Shown here one piece after another: positions 25,390-33,460 of a stretch of 52,154 nucleotides of DNA. The position numbers and the translations under genes were made by a program. This DNA comes from Blastocatellia bacterium (GTDB lineage: Bacteria > Acidobacteriota > Blastocatellia > UBA7656 > JADIYM01). Numbering within the stretch: position 1 is the first letter of the stretch; each line of letters begins with the position of its first letter. The notes below the pieces were generated by a model. The model was not told the DNA's origin, did not search any database, and saw only the letters and a program-made list of their open reading frames with translations. Location of the stretch: the NCBI GenBank assembly GCA_021463145.1, contig JAJTWZ010000028.1, forward strand, positions 1 to 52,154, in the 5' to 3' direction.

Positions 25390-26262
25390 CTACGGATGCA
25401 ATGAGGGTTCCAGATCCGGCGGTTTCTCGATCACGGACCTGGCGACTACTGCTCCAACTATCAGTGTTGCGCCAAGAAAAGCCCACGCCGCAGGCTGCTC
25501 GCCGGTCCCGAGGAACACCCAGACGGGGTTCAGGACCGGCTCGATCATTCCCATCAAGGTCGACTCCAGCGCTCCGAGCCGCGCGATCGCAAAGGCGAAC
25601 AGCGCATACGCGATCCCTATCTGCACGATGCCGAGATAGAGCACGCCGCCAATCTCCGACGAACCGGATGGGTAGGCGAGCGTGCCCGGGGTCATCAGCA
25701 GGTAAACCGCAACTCCGGCGGCAAGAACGAGATTGCCGAACGTCACAGCTTGCCAGCGAGCCTCGTCGTCGCCGTGCTGCAATCGCATCGTGATCATGAG
25801 TCCAGCGAAAAAAACGCCGCTCGCGAGCGCCTGCAGATTGCCGGCCATTCCGCCCGCATCCAGCTTGCCGACGAAAAAGAGGGCCATTCCGCCAAGCGCA
25901 ATTGCGACGTAGACGATTTCGCGAGGCCTGAATCGCGTCTTCATCAGGAACGGCTCGAGGATGAGCACGTAGATCGGCGCCGTGTACTGCAGGAAGATCG
26001 CATTCGCGGCCGTCGTCATCTTCGTTGCGAAAACGAACGACAGCAGGGTCGCCGCGTAAAGCAGCGTCGCCAGCCACGCAAGACGAGTTCGCGGGAATCG
26101 CGTGCGCTTGCCGCGCAGGCCGGCAAGAACGAAGAGCGTTACAGCGGCAACGACGGACCTCCAGGTCGCAAGCGACATGGCGTCGAGGGAGATGATCTTG
26201 ATGAAAAGGCCGCCGGTAGACCAGAGAACGGCGGCCGCGACCATGGCCAGTACGAATCTCAT
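25390..26262 (-). CDS. EamA/DMT family transporter
   Basis: A 290-residue inner-membrane protein with about ten transmembrane helices arranged as two EamA repeats (residues about 1-135 and 145-280); the second repeat has the family's GALESTLMGMIEPVLNPVW segment. EamA proteins export metabolites or amino acids, but the substrate cannot be predicted. ATG at 26262 has no strong ribosome site. It lies between the M36 gene and thrB on the same strand, with 344 bases of noncoding DNA upstream, so it is likely transcribed alone. Export of a threonine-pathway product is possible from location only. Confidence 0.88.
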   Translation of the reverse strand: MRFVLAMVAAAVLWSTGGLFIKIISLDAMSLATWRSVVAAVTLFVLAGLRGKRTRFPRTRLAWLATLLYAATLLSFVFATKMTTAANAIFLQYTAPIYVLILEPFLMKTRFRPREIVYVAIALGGMALFFVGKLDAGGMAGNLQALASGVFFAGLMITMRLQHGDDEARWQAVTFGNLVLAAGVAVYLLMTPGTLAYPSGSSEIGGVLYLGIVQIGIAYALFAFAIARLGALESTLMGMIEPVLNPVWVFLGTGEQPAAWAFLGATLIVGAVVARSVIEKPPDLEPSLHP

Positions 26263-26606
26263 TGTGAGGGGCGCAGTCTCTCAGGCGGAACGCGCCCGCG
26301 CAAGCAGCCGGTCCTCCGCCCCGCGCGACCGCCCGACAGCGCAAGTTCGGATGTCGCGTTGCCGCATTGGCGCCGTGGCGATGCGCCAGTACCGGCGGAG
26401 GTTCCAGTGCTGGGCGGCCGCCGGTGAGGCGCATGACCCAAACAGTCCAGTCATCCCCGCGGGCGCGTATGCGACGGCTCGTCGATCCACGACTTCTCCT
26501 CCGTCCATCGTTCAGGAACCGGCCGCAACTATGCCGCACGCCGGCCGGTCCGGCCCTTCGAGAGTCCGCGGAGTCCAACTCTTCCGGCGAAGTCTGAAAG
26601 CTCCGG
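26263..26606. other. Intergenic region, no gene seen
   Basis: The 344 bases between the EamA gene and thrB hold only short arginine-rich frames on both strands that look noncoding. CCGGCGG (26392-26398) and CCGCCGG (26418-26424) form a perfect 7-base inverted repeat. No promoter with good -35/-10 match was found for the EamA gene, although one must lie here or upstream of thrB. Confidence 0.5.
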
Positions 26607-27542
26607 CTAAAGCCCGCTCTCCAGCCGCCGCCATCCGACTGTGTCCACATCGAGCTGGCGCACCGACGTCGCGATGCCACGGCTCCTGAAACACTCCGCG
26701 ACCCGATCGCCGATGGCCTGGTAGTCGCCGGTTGCAAATGCCAGCACCGCGGAACCCGCGCCACTCATCGCCACCCCAAGTAGATCGCCTCCCGGTTCGA
26801 GTGCAAACGCCGCATCCAGCCCGGGAAGCAGCGGTGCCCGGTACGGCTGATGCAGTCGATCGCGCATCGCTTCGCCGAGCATGTGCCAGTTTCCTGACGC
26901 AAGCGCCGCGTGAAAAAGCGCGGCCCTCTGCACGTTGAATATCGCGTCCTCTCGAGGTACGGCATCCGGAAGGATGCGCCTGGCCTCAGACGTCGGCAGC
27001 GGCACTTCCGGAATCGCGACAACCACACGAATGGACTCGGGCCAGCCGGCCCGCACGACGAACGGCGGCTTGCCAACTCTCTGACAGCAGGTGATCAGTC
27101 CTCCGAGTGCGGACGGCCCGGCGTTGTCTCCGTGGCCTTCCATCTCGGTGCCGATCTCGACGATCCGGTCATTCGTAAGGTCTCGGCCGCCAGCGATCGA
27201 GAACGCCACAATTCCGGCAACGATGGCCGCTGCACTGCTGCCGAGGCCGCGCTCGAAAGGAATATCGTTGCGCGCCGAGAACCGGACCGTCGGGATCGGT
27301 CCGCCCTCTCGCTCGGCGGCGAACCGGAACGCCGTGTGGATCAGGTTGTCGGGTCCGAAGGGACTGCCGCTTTCGCCCTCACCCGTCAAGTCAAGCGTTC
27401 CGGCGTCCTGGCCACCGGCCGGCGATACCCTCACGTCGAGATATATCGAGAGTGCGAGCCCAAGCGTGTCGAACCCGGCGCCGAGATTCGACGTCGATCC
27501 GGGAATTCGAATGGTAAACGGAGTAAACAAGCGCGAGAGCAT
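26607..27542 (-). CDS. thrB: Homoserine kinase
   Basis: A 311-residue GHMP kinase that phosphorylates homoserine for threonine synthesis. The N-terminal block is IPGSTSNLGAGFDTLGLAL, the ATP loop is ERGLGSSAAA, the GHGDNAGPSALGG block follows, and the C-terminal GHMP motif is MSGAGSAVLAF. The ATG at 27542 places family homology about 13 residues in; ATGs at 27566 and 27626 are in frame, but the latter would put the repeat motifs of the thrC leader inside the gene. It is divergent from thrC (27625), the next enzyme of the pathway, so both likely respond to one regulator. Confidence 0.93.
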   Translation of the reverse strand: MLSRLFTPFTIRIPGSTSNLGAGFDTLGLALSIYLDVRVSPAGGQDAGTLDLTGEGESGSPFGPDNLIHTAFRFAAEREGGPIPTVRFSARNDIPFERGLGSSAAAIVAGIVAFSIAGGRDLTNDRIVEIGTEMEGHGDNAGPSALGGLITCCQRVGKPPFVVRAGWPESIRVVVAIPEVPLPTSEARRILPDAVPREDAIFNVQRAALFHAALASGNWHMLGEAMRDRLHQPYRAPLLPGLDAAFALEPGGDLLGVAMSGAGSAVLAFATGDYQAIGDRVAECFRSRGIATSVRQLDVDTVGWRRLESGL

Positions 27543-27584
27543 ACCGCGTCGGCCGATCCGCGTCATCCGCAGGATTCTTCCTAC

Positions 27585-27621
27585 CCACGGTGGACACGGG
27601 AGTCCGTGGTAGAGTCCACGG
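27585..27621. promoter_or_regulatory. Repeated CCACGG motifs between thrB and thrC
   Basis: CCACGGTGG (27585-27593) is palindromic around a central G. CCGTGG (27604-27609) and CCACGG (27616-27621) form a perfect inverted repeat with a 6-base centre, ending 3 bases before the thrC ATG. Three copies of one core in a short divergent region suggest an operator shared by thrB and thrC, or a hairpin affecting thrC translation. Confidence 0.45.
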
Positions 27622-27624
27622 TCC

Positions 27625-28902
27625 ATGAACGCTCAAATGGAGTGCATGTCGTGCGGTACCACGCTCGGAATCGCCGAGATCGCCTACACGTGCCGCGAGT
27701 GCGACGGACTGCTCGACGTCGTCTATGACGATGCTCCGGGCGATCCAGAGGAGCTCAAGATCCGGTTCCGGGAGCGTCGGCTTTCGGACGCTCCCGCCGA
27801 TTGTTCCGGTGTCTGGCGATTTCGCGAACTCCTTCCATTCGCCGACTTCAGTCATATCGTCACGCTCGGCGAGGGCAACACGCCCCTCTGGGATGTTCCA
27901 CGCGCGGCGGCGTGGGCGGGTATCGAACGGCTCACGGTCAAGCACCAGGGGATGAATCCGACCGCGTCGTTCAAGGACAACGGGATGACGGCTGGCGTGA
28001 CCCAGGCGCGCGCGGTCGGTGCGAACGTTGTCGCGTGCGCGTCGACGGGGAACACGTCCGCGTCGATGGCGGCATACGCGGCCCGGGCAGGCATGCGCGC
28101 GGCGGTCTTCATTCCCGACGGCCAGATCTCGCTTGGCAAGTTGTCGCAGGCGCTCGACTACGGCGCCAGGACGCTGCAGATTGAGGGCGACTTCGACGCA
28201 GCGCTCGCGCTGGTCCGCGAGTTGTCGGACGTCGATCCCGTGTACCTCGTGAACTCGGTGAATCCCTTCCGGATCGAGGGCCAGAAAACGATTGCCGCCG
28301 AGTTGTGCGAGCAACGTGGATGGCGGGTACCGGATCGCGTCGTCTTGCCCGGTGGCAATCTCGGTAATGTGTCGGCTTTGGGAAAGGGCTTCATGGAGCT
28401 GATGGATTGGGGCTTCATCGACCGACTCCCGCGGATCACGGTCGTTCAGGCCGAAGGGGCCGCCCCGTTCGCCGCGATGATTCGCGACAAGGCGCCGACC
28501 CTGACACCCGTACCAAATGCCACGACTCGCGCGACAGCGATAAAGATCGGCGCGCCGGTGTCCTGGCCGAAGGCCGTCCGCGTGCTCGATGTCTGTGGCG
28601 GTGAGGCGATCACGGTTTCGGAGAGCGAAATCGCCGAAGCGAAGGCCGTGATCGGCAGCGACGGTGTCGGCTGCGAACCCGCGTCGGCGACCACCGTCGC
28701 CGGTTTGCGGCAGTTGATGGATTGCGGCCGTGCGTCTCGTGACGAAGACGTAGTCTGTGTACTGACGGGCCATCTTCTCAAGGATCCGGACTTCACGGTC
28801 AACTACCACTTCGGGCGGCTCGAACCCGGCGCCGAGCTCGCAAACGAGCCTGTTCGCGTCGAGTCGAACATCGAGGCTATCCGCGCGGCGCTGGAGGGAT
28901 GA
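27625..28902 (+). CDS. thrC: Threonine synthase
   Basis: A 425-residue fold-type II PLP enzyme converting O-phosphohomoserine to threonine. The N-terminus carries a zinc-ribbon-like CMSCG...CREC (residues 7-35), often seen in this class of threonine synthase. The PLP lysine is K117 in SFKDNGM; the phosphate-binding loop is PGGNLGN. Length is normal. It is divergent from thrB, and lysC follows downstream in the opposite direction, so three steps of the aspartate pathway are clustered here. Confidence 0.95.
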   Translation: MNAQMECMSCGTTLGIAEIAYTCRECDGLLDVVYDDAPGDPEELKIRFRERRLSDAPADCSGVWRFRELLPFADFSHIVTLGEGNTPLWDVPRAAAWAGIERLTVKHQGMNPTASFKDNGMTAGVTQARAVGANVVACASTGNTSASMAAYAARAGMRAAVFIPDGQISLGKLSQALDYGARTLQIEGDFDAALALVRELSDVDPVYLVNSVNPFRIEGQKTIAAELCEQRGWRVPDRVVLPGGNLGNVSALGKGFMELMDWGFIDRLPRITVVQAEGAAPFAAMIRDKAPTLTPVPNATTRATAIKIGAPVSWPKAVRVLDVCGGEAITVSESEIAEAKAVIGSDGVGCEPASATTVAGLRQLMDCGRASRDEDVVCVLTGHLLKDPDFTVNYHFGRLEPGAELANEPVRVESNIEAIRAALEG

Positions 28903-29000
28903 CCGGAATACCTGAAGTTTCCGGGGATTTCCGGAGTCTCCATCGCAATCGAGGGACTCTCGACGGCGGCGCTCTCTTCAGTCTTTCTCGAGGGGTCCCG

Positions 29001-30410
29001 TCAATTCTTCCTCCCCAGCGCAAAGGCCTCGTGAATGACCCGCACGGCCCTGGACGCGTCCGACTCCGAAACCACGAGCGAGATGTTTCTCTCCGACGAC
29101 CCCTGCGAGATCGCGATAACGTTGATGTTCTCCGCGCCGAGCGCGCCGAAGACCTTTGCCGCGATGCCGGGAGTCCCGGCCATCCGGTCGCCGATCGCCG
29201 CAATGACCGCGATCGAGTCGTCGGCCGTCACGTCGTCGATATGTTCCTTCATGATGTCGAACTCGAGCGCCGCCCGTAGCGATCGCACGACGCGCGCCTC
29301 GTCCTCCGACCGCACGACGACGCAGATGTTGTTCTCCGACGAAGCCTGCGAAATCATCAGAACGTTCGCGCGCTCGGCCGCAATGGCGCCAAACGCACGC
29401 GCCGCGATACCCGGAATTCCCTGCATCCCGCGGCCGCTCACCGAAACCAGACTCACGTTACGGATCGACGTGATCGCCTTGACGCCCGTCGGCGACGGGT
29501 GGCCTTCGAACGTGATCCGGGTGCCCTGTCCGTCCGGATTCGTCGTGTTGAGGATCCTGACGGGGATCCGCGCGAATTGCACCGGATTGATCGTCTTGTG
29601 GTGGAGAACCTTCGCACCGTAGTAGGCGAGTTCCGAAGCCTCGCTGTACGAAATTGCGCGCATCGTCCTGGCATCGGGCACGTCGGCGGGATTAGCCGTC
29701 ATCACGCCGTCCACGTCGGTCCAGATCCAGACCTCGTCCGCTTCCAGCGCGGCGCCGAGGATGGTCGCGGAAAAATCCGACCCGCCGCGGCCGAGTGTTG
29801 TGGTCACGCCCCCGGCCGTCGCACCGATGAACCCGGTCACGACGGGAATCACCCCGGCCTGGAGCAGAGGAACGAGCCGCCCCTGCGTCTTCGCGCGCGT
29901 CTCGGCGGCGAGCGGCTCGGCGTCGCCGAACTGATCGTCGGTGACTATCAGTTCCGTGGCGTGGATGGCCTCGGATGCGACCCCACGCGAGGATATCGCG
30001 GCCGCGAGTATCGGCGCCGCAAGCATCTCTCCAGTTCCAGAAATCGCGTCCAGGATGCGCGGCGTCAGCTCGCGCACCAGCGACAGGCCGAAGCACAGCG
30101 AGTCTACGCGCTCGAGCCCGTGGTCGAGTTGCTCCCGAACCATGGCGAGAAGCCGCGCGTCATCGCCAAACAGCGCGCGCGCGGCCGCGTCGTGCCGCTC
30201 GGCGAGCATCGGCCGTTCGTCGAAATTCCAATTCCCCTGTGTCGCACGTTCCGCGGCGGCGACGAGCGTCGATGTCACTCCACCCATAGCCGATGTAACC
30301 ACGACCGTTTTCTCGCCCCGCGCCGATGCCGCAACCGCGAGATCCGCGACGCCGGCGATCCGCTGCGCCGACCCGACTGACGTCCCCCCAAACTTCTGCA
30401 CTGTGATCAT
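29001..30410 (-). CDS. lysC: Aspartate kinase
   Basis: A 469-residue aspartokinase, first step of lysine, threonine and methionine synthesis. It begins VQKFGGTSVG right after the ATG at 30410; an in-frame ATG at 30428 is less likely. The kinase domain has LGRGGSDFSAT. Two C-terminal ACT domains (about residues 310-465; SVSGRGMQGIPGIAARAFGA and the related second unit) imply feedback inhibition by pathway end products. No homoserine dehydrogenase is fused to it. It is convergent with thrC. Confidence 0.96.
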   Translation of the reverse strand: MITVQKFGGTSVGSAQRIAGVADLAVAASARGEKTVVVTSAMGGVTSTLVAAAERATQGNWNFDERPMLAERHDAAARALFGDDARLLAMVREQLDHGLERVDSLCFGLSLVRELTPRILDAISGTGEMLAAPILAAAISSRGVASEAIHATELIVTDDQFGDAEPLAAETRAKTQGRLVPLLQAGVIPVVTGFIGATAGGVTTTLGRGGSDFSATILGAALEADEVWIWTDVDGVMTANPADVPDARTMRAISYSEASELAYYGAKVLHHKTINPVQFARIPVRILNTTNPDGQGTRITFEGHPSPTGVKAITSIRNVSLVSVSGRGMQGIPGIAARAFGAIAAERANVLMISQASSENNICVVVRSEDEARVVRSLRAALEFDIMKEHIDDVTADDSIAVIAAIGDRMAGTPGIAAKVFGALGAENINVIAISQGSSERNISLVVSESDASRAVRVIHEAFALGRKN

Positions 30411-30438
30411 GGGGCCACAGATGACCACAGATTGGGAC

Positions 30439-30478
30439 CGATCAGATAGTGCGCGGAAGCACTATTCAGGTCTGATCG
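30439..30478. repeat. Two-part hairpin at the PNPOx-like gene stop codon
   Basis: An inner stem ATAGTGC/GCACTAT with a 6-base loop is enclosed by an outer stem CGATCAG/CTGATCG with a 6-base bulge on one side. It covers the stop codon at 30466 and lies between two genes on the minus strand. There is no T tract, so it may stabilise or attenuate the transcript into lysC rather than end it. Confidence 0.5.
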
Positions 30479-31131
30479 TCCTTGCTTCCGCGACCGGTGG
30501 ACCGCATCTGCTCCACAGTGCGGTGATCGATCGGACATCCGCGCGCCGCGAGCTGCCCGGCGACGGATTCGCGCTTCGACGCAGGCAGGTTCTGCCCGAA
30601 CTTGAACTTCGCCGTCATTCGCTCTATCTCGATCGCCACGACCGCCGTCGTCTGGAGGCTTTTCCGGTATAGCGGGTCGCCGGCTGCTATCGGCGCGTGT
30701 CCGCCCTCTGGCTGCAGCTTCTCCATCAGCGCCTGGAGCGCCCCGGCCTTTTCATCGAGATCCGAGACGATTCTCGCCCTGCCGCGGATGTCGACAGCCT
30801 TGTAGTACTGCGTCGCGGGGCACGCCAGTCTCGGATCATTGAAATAGGACGGAACGAGAGAGAAGTCCTCGACGACGACGAAGGTCACGCGATCGTCCGC
30901 AGTCAGGAACGCCATCTTCTCCCCCTCCGTCGCTCCGTGAAAGTAGAGCTTCCCTTGCAATGTCACGAAGTTGAGCGGCACGACGCGAGGCCAGCCATCT
31001 GGCCCGGCCACGCCCAGATAACCGTGCGTCGCCTCTTCCAGGAGTCGCTCCATCCGATCGCGATCCGTCATCTCGTAATCCGCTCTCCGAACCACGCTCT
31101 TCTTCGTCGCGGATGTTTCGATCACTGCCAT
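30466..31131 (-). CDS. Pyridoxamine 5'-phosphate oxidase-like flavoprotein
   Basis: A 221-residue split-barrel flavoprotein of the Pyridox_ox_2 / nitroimidazole-resistance type. HGYLGVAGPDGWPRVVPLNF at residues about 36-55 is the conserved N-terminal block, followed by GKLYFHGATEGEKM. The ribosome site AAGGAGG is strong and lies 8 bases upstream. It is divergent from a MocR-type regulator, the usual arrangement for PdxR and the vitamin B6-related genes it controls. Likely a flavin- or PLP-related reductase rather than the classical PdxH, which is a different subfamily. Confidence 0.85.
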   Translation of the reverse strand: MAVIETSATKKSVVRRADYEMTDRDRMERLLEEATHGYLGVAGPDGWPRVVPLNFVTLQGKLYFHGATEGEKMAFLTADDRVTFVVVEDFSLVPSYFNDPRLACPATQYYKAVDIRGRARIVSDLDEKAGALQALMEKLQPEGGHAPIAAGDPLYRKSLQTTAVVAIEIERMTAKFKFGQNLPASKRESVAGQLAARGCPIDHRTVEQMRSTGRGSKDDQT

Positions 31132-31169
31132 TCACGCTCCCTCCTTTCCGTGTCCAGGCCGAGAATGCT

Positions 31170-31213
31170 CCAGAGACTGGATACTTGCCAGTGCCAGTTT
31201 CTGCTCGTATCGT
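31170..31213 (+). promoter_or_regulatory. Promoter and operator candidates of the MocR-type regulator
   Basis: TTGCCA (31185-31190) and TATCGT (31208-31213) with a 17-base spacer form a good sigma-70 promoter. CCAGAGACTGG (31170-31180) and ACTGG/CCAGT arms around 7 bases (31176-31192) overlap its -35 region, as expected for operators in a divergent MocR/PdxR control region. Confidence 0.5.
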
Positions 31214-31243
31214 AATGCCACTTCGGAAGGCGGGGGGCTGGAC

Positions 31244-32725
31244 ATGCTGGTGCGGCTTGACGGTCCGGGAACTCTGGTCGAGCAGATTTACGCTGCCTTG
31301 CGAGCCGCGATACTCGACGGCAGTCTGAGGCCGGGAAGCCGGCTGCCGTCGACACGGGCGCTCGCCAGCGAGTCTGGGGTTTCGCGCACGACGACGCAGG
31401 CGGCATTCGACCAACTCGTCTCAGAGGGATACCTCGAGACCCGGCCTGGATCGGGCACCTATGTAGCCGCCGAACTGCCGGACGGATCGATGGCCGCGTC
31501 GCGCACGGCGGCCACGAGCGCTTCGGATGCGGCGACGGCGATGCGACTTTCTGCGTTCGGGCGGACGATTTCCGAGCGTCGCCTCGGGGTTCCCAATCCA
31601 GACTACCCGGTACGGTTCAACTTCAGGTACGGGCTGCCGCCTGTCGAGTCCTTTCCGTACGACGTCTGGCGGCGGCTGATGAATCGCCAGATCCAGAACA
31701 TTTCCCTGCGATCGCTGCGTTACGGACCGGCCGAAGGCGCACAAAGTCTGCGGGAGGCGATAGCCTTGTATCTTGCCCGTTCGCGGGGCGTCGTCTGCAC
31801 GGCCGGCCAGGTTGTAGTCACAAACGGCTCGCAGCAGGCCATCGATCTTACCGCGCGTCTGCTGGTCGAAAGGGGCGACCTGGTAGTCATTGAAGACCCC
31901 CACTATCAGGGAGCCCGAAACGTCTTTGCCGCGGCCGGCGCGCGGATGGTTCCCTGCCCGGTCGACGCCGACGGTCTCGATCCGGATTTCCTGCCACCGG
32001 CAGACGCCGGCGTGAGGGTCGTTTACGTCACGCCGTCGCACCAGTTCCCCGCTGGCGGAGTGATGCCGATTGCCAGACGGCTCGCGCTGCTCGACTGGGC
32101 CGCGCGGAGCGGGGCCGTAATTTTCGAGGACGACTACGACAGCGAGTACCGCTACGACGGCCGGCCCATTCCGGCGTTGCAGGGGTTGGACGGCGGCGGA
32201 CGAGTCGTCTACGCCGGGACGTTTTCCAAGGTGATGTTTCCGTCACTGAGGATCGGATACGTGGTGTTGCCGCCGGGAATGCTCGGCCCGTTCGCCGCCG
32301 CGAAGTGGCTCGCGGACCGGCACTCGCCGACGATCGAGCAGGAGACGCTCGCGGCCTTCATCGGCGAAGGCCATTTCGAGCGGCATCTGAGACGTTCTCG
32401 CGCAGCAAACGCATCCCGGCGCGAAGCGCTCCTTGCCGCACTCGCCGGAGAGTTCGGCGACAGAATCCAGATATCCGGTTCGAACGCCGGGATCCACGTC
32501 GTAGTCTGGTTCAGCGACGTGTCGGCGGATCTGACTGCGTCAATCGTCACCGCTGCAAGGGCAGAGGGGGTTGGCGTGAACCCCGTAGCGCCGTACTACC
32601 TGAGCCCTCCGGCCGTTGCGGGCTTCCTCATAGGCTACGCTTCGCTGTCCGAATCGGAGATCCGCGAGGGGATCGGTCGCCTTGCCCGCGTCATCGAGAC
32701 CATTTCGTCGACTGCTCCGCGGTAG
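31244..32725 (+). CDS. MocR/PdxR-like GntR regulator with aminotransferase domain
   Basis: A 493-residue fusion of an N-terminal GntR winged helix (about residues 10-75; LRPGSRLPSTRALASESGVS) and a class I aminotransferase-like domain (about 115-480). PLP would bind K329 in TFSKVMFPSLRIGYV. MocR proteins use PLP or an amino-compound adduct as effector, and PdxR members control vitamin B6 genes. The divergent PNPOx-like gene is a natural target. The start GGGGGGCTGGACATG gives a purine-rich ribosome site. Confidence 0.93.
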   Translation: MLVRLDGPGTLVEQIYAALRAAILDGSLRPGSRLPSTRALASESGVSRTTTQAAFDQLVSEGYLETRPGSGTYVAAELPDGSMAASRTAATSASDAATAMRLSAFGRTISERRLGVPNPDYPVRFNFRYGLPPVESFPYDVWRRLMNRQIQNISLRSLRYGPAEGAQSLREAIALYLARSRGVVCTAGQVVVTNGSQQAIDLTARLLVERGDLVVIEDPHYQGARNVFAAAGARMVPCPVDADGLDPDFLPPADAGVRVVYVTPSHQFPAGGVMPIARRLALLDWAARSGAVIFEDDYDSEYRYDGRPIPALQGLDGGGRVVYAGTFSKVMFPSLRIGYVVLPPGMLGPFAAAKWLADRHSPTIEQETLAAFIGEGHFERHLRRSRAANASRREALLAALAGEFGDRIQISGSNAGIHVVVWFSDVSADLTASIVTAARAEGVGVNPVAPYYLSPPAVAGFLIGYASLSESEIREGIGRLARVIETISSTAPR

Positions 32726-32751
32726 TTCCGATCCTCGTGATGGACGGCAAT

Positions 32752-32865
32752 GCTCCGGCTCGGAACGACCGCTCCGGTTCGGTAGGACCGCTCCGGCTCG
32801 GAACGACCGCTCCGGCTCGGAACGACCGCTCCGGCTCGGGACGACCGCTCTTGCTCGGAATGACC
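32752..32865. repeat. Six tandem copies of a 19-bp repeat
   Basis: Units start at 32752, 32771, 32790, 32809, 32828 and 32847. Consensus is GCTCCGGCTCGGAACGACC; three units are identical and the others differ at one to four positions. No spacers separate them, so this is not a CRISPR array. The period is not a multiple of three. Confidence 0.9.
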
Positions 32866-32887
32866 CCGAAGCGGTCACAGCCGATAG

Positions 32888-32932
32888 CCGGGGGTCACGG
32901 CGGTGAGCGAAGCGATCCGCCGTCACCCCCGG
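32888..32932. repeat. 16-bp inverted repeat / hairpin
   Basis: CCGGGGGTCACGGCGG (32888-32903) pairs with CCGCCGTCACCCCCGG (32917-32932) with one mismatch around a 13-base loop. It lies 160 bases after the MocR-type stop. Without a T tract it is REP-like rather than a standard terminator. Confidence 0.75.
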
Positions 32933-33306
32933 TTTCGCATCCACAAAGATCTCGACCGCGGAGCGGTCGCACTGATCCGTGAAGCCTGCATCTTCGCCGG
33001 TGCTCATCGTGATGGTGACAATGCGACCGCTCGGCGGCCGCATACTCGGTGCACGCGACCCACCTCCTGCTCCGACGAGACGCGGCCTTACGTTTACGCC
33101 TGCCCTCCGCCCACCTCGTTGAACGGGAGACGCCAACCTCACATGGCCAACGCGGTCACCGACAATTTCGAGGTCGCGGGACCACGTGTTACGCGGTCGA
33201 AGAACCGGAATCGAAACCGGCGCTTCGAACCGCAATCCCGATCGGCGATTCTGTACGGGCCAATTTTTCCATTCCACTCGTTCAGTGCCGGCGGTTCGCC
33301 GGTTCC

Positions 33307-33335
33307 TTGACCGTCGCGTGCCAGAGGTCTAAAGT
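33307..33335 (+). promoter_or_regulatory. tRNA-Pro promoter
   Basis: TTGACC (33307-33312), a 17-base spacer and TAAAGT (33330-33335) give a good sigma-70 promoter. The tRNA 5' end at 33347 is about 12 bases after the -10, so transcription starts only a few bases before it. Confidence 0.65.
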
Positions 33336-33346
33336 CAGCGGTTCGT

Positions 33347-33424
<78 letters not shown>

Positions 33425-33432
33425 GCATCTGG

Positions 33433-33450
33433 GACACACGCGGATGTGTC
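33433..33450 (+). terminator. Hairpin after tRNA-Pro
   Basis: GACACA and TGTGTC form a perfect 6-bp stem with a 6-base loop, 8 bases after the tRNA and 10 bases before the stop of the convergent 1219-residue gene. There is no clear T tract, so it is a weak terminator candidate. Confidence 0.4.
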
Positions 33451-33460
33451 ACGAACGGCT

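Larger units (their letters stand above)
32726..33346. other. Noncoding tract between the MocR-type gene and tRNA-Pro
   Basis: 621 bases without a credible gene. It holds six 19-bp tandem repeats, a long hairpin and GACCGC/GCGGTC inverted motifs (around 32953-32967), then about 300 bases of ordinary sequence and the tRNA promoter. Frames crossing it on both strands are arginine/serine-rich and contain the repeat translated, so I treat them as noncoding. Confidence 0.6.

Noticed and set aside
27391-28809. Minus-strand frame of 472 codons opposite thrC
   Set aside because: Antisense shadow; thrC is complete with its PLP motif.
32752-32865. CRISPR array
   Set aside because: Repeats are adjacent with no spacers and there are no cas genes; the same holds for the 83-bp repeats at the end.
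32540-33277. Minus-strand frame of 245 codons spanning the 19-bp repeats
   Set aside because: It overlaps the end of the MocR-type gene, its middle is the translated tandem repeat, and no start site or family supports it.
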